A stretch of DNA of 6,749 bases, taken from assembly GCA_030652715.1 (NCBI GenBank), contig JAUSQB010000414.1, forward strand, positions 1-6,749, written 5' to 3'. A program made the position numbers and the translations under genes. The notes under the pieces were generated by a model, which worked only from the letters and a program-made list of their open reading frames with translations, ran no database searches and was not told the DNA's origin. Shown here piece after piece: positions 1-6,193 of this stretch. The DNA is from Rugosibacter sp. Its GTDB lineage: Bacteria > Pseudomonadota > Gammaproteobacteria > Burkholderiales > Rhodocyclaceae. Numbering within the stretch: position 1 is the first letter of the stretch; each line of letters opens with the position of its first letter.

Positions 1-1154
1 GTGGCCATCACGGTGGCGCCTTGCAATTCGGCGACGCCTTTAACAAAGGCCGTGTTGCCGTCGATCTTGATGTCAGCACCCAGACGAATGAGTTCCACCG
101 CGTGCATGAAACGATTTTCGAAAATCGTTTCGCGAATGACGGCTGTGCCATCGGCTACCGCATTGATGGCCATGAATTGCGCCTGCATATCGGTGGGAAA
201 TGCCGGATACGGCGCCGTGCGTATGCTCACTGCGGTCAGTCGCGCCGGTGCCTTTAGGCGAATGGCATCGCGCTCACTTGTAATTTCGCAGCCGGTATCC
301 ATGAGTTTGTCGATCACCGCATCGAGATAGGCCGATGACGTGCCGGTCAAGCGCACATCGCCACCGGTGGCTGCCGCAGCACACAGGTAGGTGCCGGTCT
401 CGATGCGATCAGGCATCACGCGGTGGGTTGCGCCATGCAAAGCATCGACGCCCTGAATGCGGATGACATCGCTGCCCGCGCCAGAGACCCGTGCGCCCAT
501 CGCGTTAAGGCAGGTGGCCAAGTCAACCACTTCCGGCTCGCGCGCGGCGTTCTCGATAATCGTTTCACCTGCGCCAAGGCAGGCGGCCATCATCAGATTT
601 TCAGTACCGGTTACCGTCACCATGTCGGTAAAAATGCGCGCGCCTTTGAGGCGGCTTGCCCGGGCGTGCACGTAGCCATGCTCGACGGAAATTTCCGCGC
701 CCATCGCCGTCAAGCCCTTGATGTGCTGATCCACCGGCCGTGCGCCAATGGCGCAACCGCCAGGCAGCGAAACCTTCGCCTCACCGGCACGCGCAACCAA
801 TGGGCCCAGCACCAATATCGCTGCGCGCATGGTTTTGACCAGTTCATAGGGTGCTACGGGATTATTCAGCCCTGAAGCATCCAGCGTCACCGTATCACCA
901 GCGCCAGCGCTGTGCGTCCCTCCGGGAACTTTTCCAGCATCATTCGTCATCGACTCGCGCGTCACCTTGACACCCATTTGCTCGAGCAGCTTGAGCATCG
1001 TGCCAATGTCATTGAGATGCGGAACGTGAGTAAAGGTGACCGGCTCGCGCGTGAGCAACGCAGCGCACAGCAGCGGCAACGCGGCGTTCTTCGCCCCGGA
1101 AATAGCAATCTCGCCGCGTAGCGCAATGCCTCCGGAAATCTGTAATTTATCCAT
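1..1154 (-). CDS. murA: UDP-N-acetylglucosamine 1-carboxyvinyltransferase MurA (3' end outside window)
   Basis: MurA transfers enolpyruvate from phosphoenolpyruvate to UDP-GlcNAc in the cytoplasm, the first committed step of peptidoglycan synthesis and the step blocked by fosfomycin. I translated the frame by hand: 384 codons are open from the ATG at 1154 to the edge with no stop or frameshift. It begins MDKLQISGG, has the SGAKNAALP substrate motif (about residues 19-27), VKTMRA around Arg110, the active-site loop [11 protein letters not shown] with the fosfomycin-target cysteine at Cys134, then [19 protein letters not shown] and [10 protein letters not shown]. It breaks off just before the expected TDLRASASL motif, so roughly 50 C-terminal residues are missing. 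Arg110 and Cys134 are both 19 higher than E. coli Arg91 and Cys115, which points to an insertion near residues 68-87. The start overlaps the ibaG stop by 8 bases (ATGGATAA). Only a weak GAAGAG lies upstream, so translational coupling to ibaG is likely. Confidence 0.97.
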   Translation of the reverse strand, partial: MDKLQISGGIALRGEIAISGAKNAALPLLCAALLTREPVTFTHVPHLNDIGTMLKLLEQMGVKVTRESMTNDAGKVPGGTHSAGAGDTVTLDASGLNNPVAPYELVKTMRAAILVLGPLVARAGEAKVSLPGGCAIGARPVDQHIKGLTAMGAEISVEHGYVHARASRLKGARIFTDMVTVTGTENLMMAACLGAGETIIENAAREPEVVDLATCLNAMGARVSGAGSDVIRIQGVDALHGATHRVMPDRIETGTYLCAAAATGGDVRLTGTSSAYLDAVIDKLMDTGCEITSERDAIRLKAPARLTAVSIRTAPYPAFPTDMQAQFMAINAVADGTAVIRETIFENRFMHAVELIRLGADIKIDGNTAFVKGVAELQGATVMA

Positions 1155-1389
1155 TCGCGCGCCACTCTTCGGGGGTGAGCGTCTGCATCGACAAGGCATG
1201 CAACTCGCCTGAATCAAAGTGCGTTTTAAGGATGGCATTCACGCGCTGCTGGCGCTTGATTCGATTCAGCCCCGCGAATTCATTACTTACAATCAATGCG
1301 GAAAAGTGCGCACCATCGCCTTCGACCAACAGATGTTCACAGGGAAGGGCATCCACAATCCACGATTCCAGTTTTTTTAGATCTAACAT
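1147..1389 (-). CDS. ibaG: BolA-family protein IbaG
   Basis: This 80-residue protein fits the small BolA-fold family. The family-typical signals are VEGDGAHF (residues 22-29), a basic NRIKRQQRV stretch (42-50) corresponding to the SRVKKQQ region of E. coli IbaG, and [14 protein letters not shown] (63-76) with its conserved histidine (His64). BolA-type proteins pair with monothiol glutaredoxins and share a [2Fe-2S] cluster through a conserved histidine; E. coli IbaG is also linked to acid stress. The ibaG-murA adjacency is the same as in E. coli. The start is well set by AAGGAG at 1400-1395, five bases before the ATG, the best ribosome-binding site in the window. The TAA stop lies inside the start of murA. 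The ibaG assignment over bolA rests on gene context and the short C-terminus. Confidence 0.93.
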   Translation of the reverse strand: MLDLKKLESWIVDALPCEHLLVEGDGAHFSALIVSNEFAGLNRIKRQQRVNAILKTHFDSGELHALSMQTLTPEEWRANG

Positions 1390-1440
1390 TTTTTCTCCTT
1401 AACGAGTGGGGTGGCCTTGTGCTTTTTTCTGCACACAAAA
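1390..1440 (-). other. 51-base gap between the permease gene and ibaG, the longest in the window
   Basis: The gap holds the ibaG ribosome-binding site and a small inverted repeat (TGTGC and GCACA, 1418-1435, eight-base A-rich loop). There is no T-tract after the repeat in the transcribed direction, so it does not look like a rho-independent terminator. I found no convincing -10/-35 pair. Read-through from the permease gene into ibaG is the simplest view. Confidence 0.5.
1395..1400 (-). promoter_or_regulatory. Strong ribosome-binding site of ibaG
   Basis: AAGGAG lies five bases before the ibaG ATG at 1389 and fixes that start. It stands out because four of the genes here begin inside or at the end of the previous gene with no clear Shine-Dalgarno sequence. 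It sits in the 51-base gap after the permease gene, so ibaG can recruit ribosomes independently, and murA probably depends on that flow. Confidence 0.75.
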
Positions 1441-2217
1441 TCAGGCGCGTAGTTTATAGCCGCGTTTTAGCGTATTCAGAGTAATGAAGGACAGAATCAC
1501 AAGACACAGCAAGCCGACGAGAAAACTCACCCAGGGCGAGATATCCGAAACACCAAAAAAGCCGTAGCGAAACCCATCGATCATATAAAAAACAGGATTC
1601 CAGTGCGACACCTGCTGCCAGAAGGGTGGCAAGGAGGCAATGGAATAAAACACGCCGGATAAAAAAGTCAGCGGTAAGATCAAAAAATTCTGGAATGCGG
1701 CCAATTGATCATACTTTTCTGCCCAGATACCAGCAATCATCCCCAGCGTTCCCATAATCGCACCGCCCATGACCGCAAAAGCCAGTATCCACAGCGGGGC
1801 CGCATAGCTCAAGGCACCAAACCATGTGGTAACGACCAGTACCCCGGCACCTACCACCAGTCCGCGTGCGACCGATGCCAATACATAGGCTGCAAAAAAC
1901 TCGTTATGCGAAATGGGCGGCAATAGTACAAACACTAAATTGCCTGTCACTTTTGACTGAATCAAAGAAGAAGAGGTATTTGCAAACGCGTTTTGCAATA
2001 CCGACATCATCACCAGTCCGGGAACAAGGAAAGCGGTATAGGGCACACCATGCACTTCTACGTGCGAAGCCAGCACATGCGAAAAAATCAGCAAGTAAAG
2101 CAAGGCGGTCAGCACAGGGGCGGCCACGGTTTGTGCCGCGACTTTCCAGAAGCGCAGCACTTCTTTGTAAAACAGGGTAATGAAGCCGCGACTGGGCTTT
2201 AGGAATAAGTGGTTCAT
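1441..2217 (-). CDS. ABC-2 type transporter permease, YadH-like
   Basis: A 258-residue inner-membrane permease of the ABC-2 family, close in length and motifs to E. coli YadH (256 residues). About six hydrophobic segments are visible, roughly at residues 30-48, 61-78, 107-131, 141-165, 176-197 and 228-248. Family-typical stretches include YTAFLVPGLVMMSVLQNAFAN (60-80), the segment IWAEKYDQLAAF (164-175) leading to LPLTFLSGVFYS (181-192), and HWNPVFYMIDGFRYGFFG (205-222). It should form a dimeric export channel with the ATPase encoded just upstream; the two genes overlap by four bases (ATGA, 2217-2214), fitting co-translation of a complex. No strong ribosome-binding site precedes the ATG. The substrate cannot be read from sequence; drug, lipid or polysaccharide export are all possible for this family. 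The conserved position beside mla genes makes an envelope role attractive but unproven. Confidence 0.93.
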   Translation of the reverse strand: MNHLFLKPSRGFITLFYKEVLRFWKVAAQTVAAPVLTALLYLLIFSHVLASHVEVHGVPYTAFLVPGLVMMSVLQNAFANTSSSLIQSKVTGNLVFVLLPPISHNEFFAAYVLASVARGLVVGAGVLVVTTWFGALSYAAPLWILAFAVMGGAIMGTLGMIAGIWAEKYDQLAAFQNFLILPLTFLSGVFYSIASLPPFWQQVSHWNPVFYMIDGFRYGFFGVSDISPWVSFLVGLLCLVILSFITLNTLKRGYKLRA

Positions 2218-3164
2218 GCGGTGCGAACTTGCTCTTGATTCTGCTCTTGCATCACGCGAACAAACACATCTTCAAGATCTGGTTTGCCAATTTCAAGCTC
2301 ATCAATCATGCACCCGGCATTGCGAATGCACGCCAGTAAAGGCTCGATCTCATCGAAATGAGCAAAAGCGAATGTCCACCAACCGCTGGGGCGCTCTTGG
2401 GTCTTTTCCCGGATCAATTCTTGCGTCATGCCTAACTGGGCAGGCTTGTCGCTCGCGGTACGCAACCGCAAGGTATGTGAAGAGAAACGGCTGAGCAGGT
2501 TCGGCGTGGTATCCAGCGCGACCACTTGACCGGCTTTGAGCATGGCAATGCGTCCGCAGAGATTTTCCGCCTCTTCAAGATAATGCGTCGTGAGCACAAT
2601 CGTGTGGCCATCTTCATTAAGTCGCCGCACAAACTGCCACAAGGTCTGGCGCAGCTCCACATCAACACCGGCAGTAGGTTCATCCAGCACAATCACCGGC
2701 GGTCGGTGCACAAGCGCTTGAGCTACCAATACACGCCGTTTCATGCCGCCAGATAGCGTGCGCATATTGGCGTCGGCTTTACTGGTCAAATCAAGATTGT
2801 CGAGAATTTCATCGATCCATGCCCGACGTTGCCGACTCGGGTCGATGCCATAATATCCAGCCTGATTTTCAAGGGTTTCGCGTACGCTGAAAAAAGGATC
2901 AAATACCAACTCTTGAGGAACAACGCCTAACTGGCGACGAGCCGCCCGATAATCGGTTTCTACATCAAACCCCATAATCGCCAAACGGCCTGAATCAGGA
3001 CGAGACAGCCCTGCAAGCGCAGAAATCAGGGTTGTTTTCCCAGCACCGTTAGGTCCTAGCAGGCCAAAGAATTCACCCGGCTGAATGTCGAGATCAATGC
3101 CATTGAGTGCGCGAACCGAACCAAAACGTTTGAATACCTGCTCAACGCGGATGGCGGCTGTCAT
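2214..3164 (-). CDS. ABC transporter ATP-binding protein, YadG-like
   Basis: A 316-residue cytoplasmic ATPase with a complete nucleotide-binding domain: Walker A GPNGAGKTT (residues 37-45), Q-loop VVPQE (Gln84), signature LSGGMKRR (137-144), Walker B VIVLDEP (157-163) with catalytic Glu162, D-loop AGVD (165-168) and H-loop His194 in LTTHYLEEAE. The QAGYYGID and LDEPTAGVDVELR stretches closely match E. coli YadG. After about residue 215 comes a C-terminal extension of about 100 residues, usual for ATPases paired with ABC-2 permeases, ending in a Gln/Glu-rich tail. It should drive the permease whose gene overlaps its stop. The ATG at 3164 begins 44 bases after the mlaB stop and has no recognisable Shine-Dalgarno sequence. 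No alternative start was found just upstream, and the N-terminus (TAAIRVEQVFKRFG) looks complete. It is a separate system from MlaF, with its own permease; the substrate is unknown. Confidence 0.95.
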   Translation of the reverse strand: MTAAIRVEQVFKRFGSVRALNGIDLDIQPGEFFGLLGPNGAGKTTLISALAGLSRPDSGRLAIMGFDVETDYRAARRQLGVVPQELVFDPFFSVRETLENQAGYYGIDPSRQRRAWIDEILDNLDLTSKADANMRTLSGGMKRRVLVAQALVHRPPVIVLDEPTAGVDVELRQTLWQFVRRLNEDGHTIVLTTHYLEEAENLCGRIAMLKAGQVVALDTTPNLLSRFSSHTLRLRTASDKPAQLGMTQELIREKTQERPSGWWTFAFAHFDEIEPLLACIRNAGCMIDELEIGKPDLEDVFVRVMQEQNQEQVRTA

Positions 3165-3183
3165 GACAAAACAATGGATACGT

Positions 3184-3212
3184 AAGATAGACCTGCGCGA
3201 ATGCGCGGTCAG
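3184..3212 (-). promoter_or_regulatory. Weak candidate sigma70 promoter before the ABC exporter pair
   Basis: CTGACC (3212-3207) and TATCTT (3189-3184) each match 4 of 6 consensus bases of the -35 and -10 boxes, with an ideal 17-base spacer. The -35 candidate overlaps the mlaB stop codon. A transcript would start near 3177, leaving only about 13 bases before the ATPase ATG and no ribosome-binding site. Matches of this quality arise often by chance, so this is a lead only. Confidence 0.18.
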
Positions 3213-3499
3213 TGCTGCGGCAGCAAATCAGCAACGTCGTATACGGCAGCCAAACTTAAAAAGCTCGGGGGAAGGTTTGTGAGGCGAATCGACTTGCCAT
3301 TAAGCTTCGCGGCCCGCATCCAGCCAAAAACAACGGCCAGCAGAGATGAGTCGACTGCCGTGACACCAGTCAAATCGAACTCAGCGACAGGTAGCTTGCC
3401 GACTGATAACGCAGCCACACCCTCAGCAAGCAGCATTGAAGCATCAGCCACCGTTACCGGACCGGAAACTTCCAGGCGATCATTGGTGATGCGAATCAT
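3209..3499 (-). CDS. mlaB: Mla complex STAS-domain subunit MlaB
   Basis: A 96-residue single-domain STAS protein. In the Mla system, MlaB binds the ATPase MlaF on the cytoplasmic side and is needed for stable, active MlaFEDB. The STAS core shows as LEVSGPVTVADA (residues 9-20), AEFDLTGVTAVDSSLLAV (39-56) and a final AVYDVADLLPQ, corresponding to YNLPADVLPR at the end of E. coli MlaB. Ser51 falls where E. coli has the functionally important Thr52 (VDTGG), keeping a hydroxyl residue after the aspartate. The gene overlaps mlaC by four bases (ATGA, 3499-3496), has no clear ribosome-binding site, and its start is preceded directly by a hairpin in the mlaC 3' end. Distance from mlaFED is usual for this cluster type. 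Such small STAS proteins are often annotated only as NTP-binding or anti-sigma antagonists; context makes MlaB much the better call. Confidence 0.92.
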   Translation of the reverse strand: MIRITNDRLEVSGPVTVADASMLLAEGVAALSVGKLPVAEFDLTGVTAVDSSLLAVVFGWMRAAKLNGKSIRLTNLPPSFLSLAAVYDVADLLPQH

Positions 3500-4113
3500 T
3501 TCTGGCTAGCGACGGCATCGCCAGATTTATTCTTGGTGCGCAATGTCTTCAACAGGCCATCAATTCCCGAATTGCGCACCTCATTTGCAAAGGATTCACG
3601 ATAGTTCGTCACAAGACTAATACCCGCGACTTCGATATCGTAAATTTTCCAGCAAGCATCATCTTTTTGCAGGTAATAATCAAGCTGTATCGACTTTGCA
3701 CCGGGCTGTTTGATTTCAGAGCGAACTTTAACGTCCGTTTCACCTGCTTTGAGCACCAGAGGTTTAACGTCAATCGTCTGATTCTTGTATTCAGTCAGCG
3801 CTCTTGAATAAGTGCGCACCAGCAGCGTTTGAAATTCATTGGCCAGCGCTTTCTGTTGCTCGGTACTTGCCTGACGCCAATCACGTCCTAACGCCAAACG
3901 GGTCATGTGCAGAAAATCAAAATTAGGTGCTATCTTTTTTTCTACCAGATCAGCTGCTTTTTTGGTATTTCCTGACTGAATATCCTTATCGGCACGAATA
4001 ATCTCAAGCACTTCGTTACTGACTGACTTGATCAGAGCATCAGGCGCCAAGCCACTAGCCATCACGCTAGTCGCAATCAAGGCACTGCTAATAAAAGCTG
4101 CAACTGTTTTCAT
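3496..4113 (-). CDS. mlaC: Periplasmic phospholipid-binding protein MlaC
   Basis: MlaC is the soluble carrier that ferries phospholipid across the periplasm between the outer-membrane MlaA complex and inner-membrane MlaFEDB. The 205-residue protein has a Sec signal peptide (Lys2, a hydrophobic run at about residues 4-18, likely cleavage after VMA at 17-19). The mature part shows the family pattern: IAPNFDFLHMTRLALGRDWR (61-80), a helical EFQTLLVRTYSRAL (93-106), and the closing block WKIYDIEVAGISLVTNYRESF (155-175) before NSGIDGLLKTL. Length is close to E. coli MlaC (211). The ATG at 4113 is supported by AGGA at 4124-4121 with a seven-base spacer. It begins 45 bases after mlaA and overlaps mlaB by four bases. 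The tail (about residues 192-205) is Lys/Ser-rich and probably disordered. Confidence 0.96.
   Translation of the reverse strand: MKTVAAFISSALIATSVMASGLAPDALIKSVSNEVLEIIRADKDIQSGNTKKAADLVEKKIAPNFDFLHMTRLALGRDWRQASTEQQKALANEFQTLLVRTYSRALTEYKNQTIDVKPLVLKAGETDVKVRSEIKQPGAKSIQLDYYLQKDDACWKIYDIEVAGISLVTNYRESFANEVRNSGIDGLLKTLRTKNKSGDAVASQK
3501..3525 (-). other. Inverted repeat abutting the mlaB start codon
   Basis: TCTGGC (3525-3520 in the mRNA sense) is perfectly complementary to GCCAGA (3506-3501), with a 13-base loop. The structure lies in the last codons of mlaC and ends one base before the mlaB ATG, so it would cover the place a ribosome-binding site should occupy. A ribosome finishing mlaC would melt it. 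A six-base inverted repeat can be coincidental in coding DNA. Confidence 0.35.
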
Positions 4114-4158
4114 TGGATAATCCTGAATAGAAAAATTTAATTTAGCAAGAACCCAGTT

Positions 4159-4875
4159 TTACTGGCTCTCTGCTTCTCGCGGTGCATTGCCATCATAAAT
4201 CAGGCTGCGGCGACGCTGCAGATAAGCATCGCGGACGTAAGAGTACTTGTCCAGCGCAGCTTCTTCAATGACTTTATCAGCCGGTAACAGGTTTGCACGA
4301 TCATTGACTAAACGTACTGCCGCCAAAGTATTCCGCGTTGGCACATGATCCAGATTCGCAACCGGATCGGCAGCAACATCCAGAACAAGCCCCATCGTAT
4401 CGCGAACAGTGCGCGGCCCAAACAATGGAACAACAACATAAGCGCCGCTACCCACACCCCAGCGACCGAACGTCTGGCCGAAGTCTTCGTCATGCTTTTC
4501 TAATCCGATATCCGATGCCACATCCAGCACACCCAGCAAGCCGATGGTCGAATTAACCGCCACGCGGCCAAAATCGCTAACACCCTCTGTCAGCTTGCCT
4601 TGCAAAAGATTGTTCACCCCAACAAAAACATCGGCGATGTTGCCAAAAAAGTTGGTTACACCTGTGCGCACAGGATTTGGCAGAACTGCATCGTAACCTG
4701 TAGCAACAGGCTTGATGATAGCCTTGTCTAATCCGTCATTGAAAGCAAACATTGCCCGGTTAAAGCCCTCGATCGGATCTTTAGCTTCGCCGGATGTGGC
4801 ACAACCTGTAGTCAAACCTGCCGCCAATAGCATCATTGCAACGGACCTGACACGCATAGACAATGTTTTTTTCAT
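4159..4875 (-). CDS. mlaA: Outer-membrane lipoprotein MlaA (VacJ)
   Basis: MlaA sits in the outer membrane, usually beside a trimeric porin, and removes misplaced phospholipid from the outer leaflet, passing it to MlaC. The 238-residue precursor has a lipoprotein signal: basic start (MKKTLSMRVR), hydrophobic run 11-21, and LTTGC with the lipidated Cys25. Residue +2 after Cys is Ala rather than Asp, consistent with transfer to the outer membrane by Lol. The MlaA family block DPIEGFNRAMFAFND (33-47) follows, then KPVATGYDAVLP (55-66), FFGNIADVF (76-84), the FGRWGVGSGAYVVVPLFGP region (136-154) and YSYVRDAYLQRR (211-222). The ATG at 4875 is supported by AGGA at 4885-4882, six bases upstream; Met7 is an alternative but lacks this spacing. 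Placement between mlaD and mlaC differs from E. coli, where mlaA is unlinked. A short palindrome (4153-4165) spans the stop codon. Confidence 0.96.
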   Translation of the reverse strand: MKKTLSMRVRSVAMMLLAAGLTTGCATSGEAKDPIEGFNRAMFAFNDGLDKAIIKPVATGYDAVLPNPVRTGVTNFFGNIADVFVGVNNLLQGKLTEGVSDFGRVAVNSTIGLLGVLDVASDIGLEKHDEDFGQTFGRWGVGSGAYVVVPLFGPRTVRDTMGLVLDVAADPVANLDHVPTRNTLAAVRLVNDRANLLPADKVIEEAALDKYSYVRDAYLQRRRSLIYDGNAPREAESQ

Positions 4876-4899
4876 TGAATTTCCTGTAAAAATTAGTGA

Positions 4900-5379
4900 T
4901 TACTGGTTGCCGCTACCGCTACTATCTTCCGCTGCTTTACTGAACATGAACTGGCTGATCAGCTTTTCAAGCACTACGGCAGACTGCGTTTTTTTGATCA
5001 CATCACCAGACTTTAGCATATCGATATCGCCCCCGGCATCAAGCCCGATGTACTGCTCGCCCAGCAAACCGGAAGTATTAATAGTGACAAAAGTATCACG
5101 CGGAAAGCGATAGCGGGTATCCAGTTGCATCTTTACAACAGCCTGGTACGCCTCCGAATCAAAACGGATGTCGGAAACCCGACCAACGACGACACCGGCA
5201 CTTTTCACGGGGGCGCGGACTTTAAGCCCGCCGATATTGTCAAATTTGGCCTCGATAGCATAGGTTTCCCCAGAATTAGAAGTGGCGAGATTACCCACTT
5301 TCAATGCCAAAAAAAGCAGTGCAGCCAAGCCCATAGCCACAAAAAAACCAACCCAAAGATCAATCGTAGTACGAGTCAT
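4900..5379 (-). CDS. mlaD: Mla complex MCE-domain protein MlaD
   Basis: MlaD anchors in the inner membrane and forms a periplasmic hexameric ring whose central channel carries phospholipid between MlaE and MlaC. The 159-residue protein has one membrane helix at about residues 9-27 (LWVGFFVAMGLAALLFLAL) and one MCE domain at about 38-115. The MCE domain contains FDNIGGLKVRAPVKSAGVVVG (46-66), IRFDSEAYQAVVKM (71-84) and GLLGEQYIGLD (104-114). The short helix VVLEKLISQFMF (136-147) matches the pore-lining helix of the family. After it only a Ser/Gly-rich tail follows, so the protein is shorter than E. coli MlaD (183). The ATG at 5379 begins one base after the mlaE stop and is selected by AGGGG at 5390-5386; a nearer ATG at 5384 is out of frame. 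It is 24 bases from mlaA. Confidence 0.95.
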   Translation of the reverse strand: MTRTTIDLWVGFFVAMGLAALLFLALKVGNLATSNSGETYAIEAKFDNIGGLKVRAPVKSAGVVVGRVSDIRFDSEAYQAVVKMQLDTRYRFPRDTFVTINTSGLLGEQYIGLDAGGDIDMLKSGDVIKKTQSAVVLEKLISQFMFSKAAEDSSGSGNQ

Positions 5380-5380
5380 G

Positions 5381-6193
5381 TCATGCCCCTGTAAACATAA
5401 AGGCGGTAAGAATAAAATCGGCAGCCAGAATAGCCAACGACGACGTTACAACAGTGCGCGTAGTTGCGCGCGAAACACCTTCAGCCGTAGGGTCGGCGTC
5501 ATACCCTTCAAACACGGCAACCCAACTGACAATGATGCCAAAGACAAAACTTTTGATCACGCCATTCAAAATATCTTTCTGAAAATCAACAGATGCCTGC
5601 ATTTGCGACCAGAACGACCCCTCATCAACGCCGATCAGCTGCACTCCAACCAGATAGCCACCAAAAATACCCATGGCTGAAAACAAAGCTGCCAGAATCG
5701 GCATGGAAACCACCCCACCCCAAAACCGCGGGGCGACGACACGCGCTATGGGATTGACTGCCATCATTTCCATGGCAGATAATTGCTCGGTCGCCTTCAT
5801 CAGGCCTATCTCGGCCGTTATTGCCGATCCGGCCCGACTCGCAAAAAGCAGCGCCGCAACGACAGGCCCCAACTCACGCACCAGCGACAAAGCCACAAGG
5901 ATACCCAGCGCCTCGGTTGAGCCATAGCGCTGTAGCGTGTCATACCCCTGCAACCCGAGGACCATGCCGACAAACAGCCCCGAGACCAGAATAATGATCA
6001 ACGAAAGAACGCCCGTAAAATAAATCTCGCGCAACGTCAAATGGAGCCTGCGGAAAGCCGTTCCCGACTGCATGAAGATAGCGACAAAAAAACGAGCCGC
6101 AAAACCCAGCCGGAAAATTCGTTTGGTGACCGTATGACCCAGTACCTGTAAAAATCGCGAAGCCGCTGCCCCAGCCTTATCCAGCTTACCCAC
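5381..6193 (-). CDS. mlaE: Mla complex inner-membrane permease MlaE
   Basis: MlaE is the membrane-embedded permease of the MlaFEDB phospholipid transporter; two copies sit under the MlaD ring and are driven by MlaF. The 270-residue protein shows an amphipathic N-terminal part (about residues 13-50) and hydrophobic segments near 61-82, 95-118, 158-185, 212-229 and 248-268. The family hallmark is unmistakable: SLVRELGPVVAALLFASRAG (103-122) followed by ITAEIGLMKATEQLSAMEMM (125-144). The C-terminal EGYDADPTAEGVSRATTRTVV (229-249) also fits. The start is GTG at 6193, overlapping the mlaF stop by eight bases (GTGGGTAA). No good Shine-Dalgarno sequence precedes it, so initiation probably depends on coupling to mlaF. 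Length agrees with the family (about 260-270), supporting this start, although an internal start cannot be excluded. The stop overlaps the mlaD ribosome-binding region. Confidence 0.96.
   Translation of the reverse strand: MGKLDKAGAAASRFLQVLGHTVTKRIFRLGFAARFFVAIFMQSGTAFRRLHLTLREIYFTGVLSLIIILVSGLFVGMVLGLQGYDTLQRYGSTEALGILVALSLVRELGPVVAALLFASRAGSAITAEIGLMKATEQLSAMEMMAVNPIARVVAPRFWGGVVSMPILAALFSAMGIFGGYLVGVQLIGVDEGSFWSQMQASVDFQKDILNGVIKSFVFGIIVSWVAVFEGYDADPTAEGVSRATTRTVVTSSLAILAADFILTAFMFTGA
5386..5390 (-). promoter_or_regulatory. Ribosome-binding site deciding the mlaD start
   Basis: AGGGG lies within the last codons of mlaE, six bases before the mlaD ATG at 5379. Two ATGs occur five bases apart (5384 and 5379). 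The first overlaps the mlaE stop as ATGA but is in a different frame, and the spacing of this site favours the second. Confidence 0.55.

Noticed and set aside
423..875. A 150-codon open frame on the plus strand opposite murA
   Set aside because: It lies wholly antisense to a clearly conserved murA region, resembles no family I know, and is Arg/His/Ala-rich as expected for a shadow frame in G+C-rich coding DNA.
1..1154. Possible horizontal origin or frameshift in murA, because its G+C looked higher than that of the permease and mlaC genes
   Set aside because: Translation is open and canonical throughout. Sampled lines of mlaE are also about 63-65% G+C, so the variation follows gene conservation and is not confined to murA.
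1418..1435. Small inverted repeat (TGTGC/GCACA) before ibaG, considered as a terminator or operator
   Set aside because: A five-base stem with an A-rich loop and no following T-tract is too weak to support either function.
2230..2249. Direct repeat TGCTCTTG occurring twice near the 3' end of the ATPase gene
   Set aside because: Two eight-base copies simply encode the repeated Glu-Gln residues of the polar tail; there is no wider repeat or target-site pattern.
1866..2494. Plus-strand open frames of about 104 codons opposite the permease and ATPase genes
   Set aside because: They are antisense to well-supported transporter genes, have no recognisable domain, and have low-complexity basic composition typical of shadows.
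4153..4165. Palindrome CCAGT-AAA-ACTGG over the mlaA stop codon, considered as a terminator
   Set aside because: The stem is only five base pairs with a three-base loop, and no T-tract follows directly. Also, mlaC, which lies immediately downstream, belongs to the same pathway.
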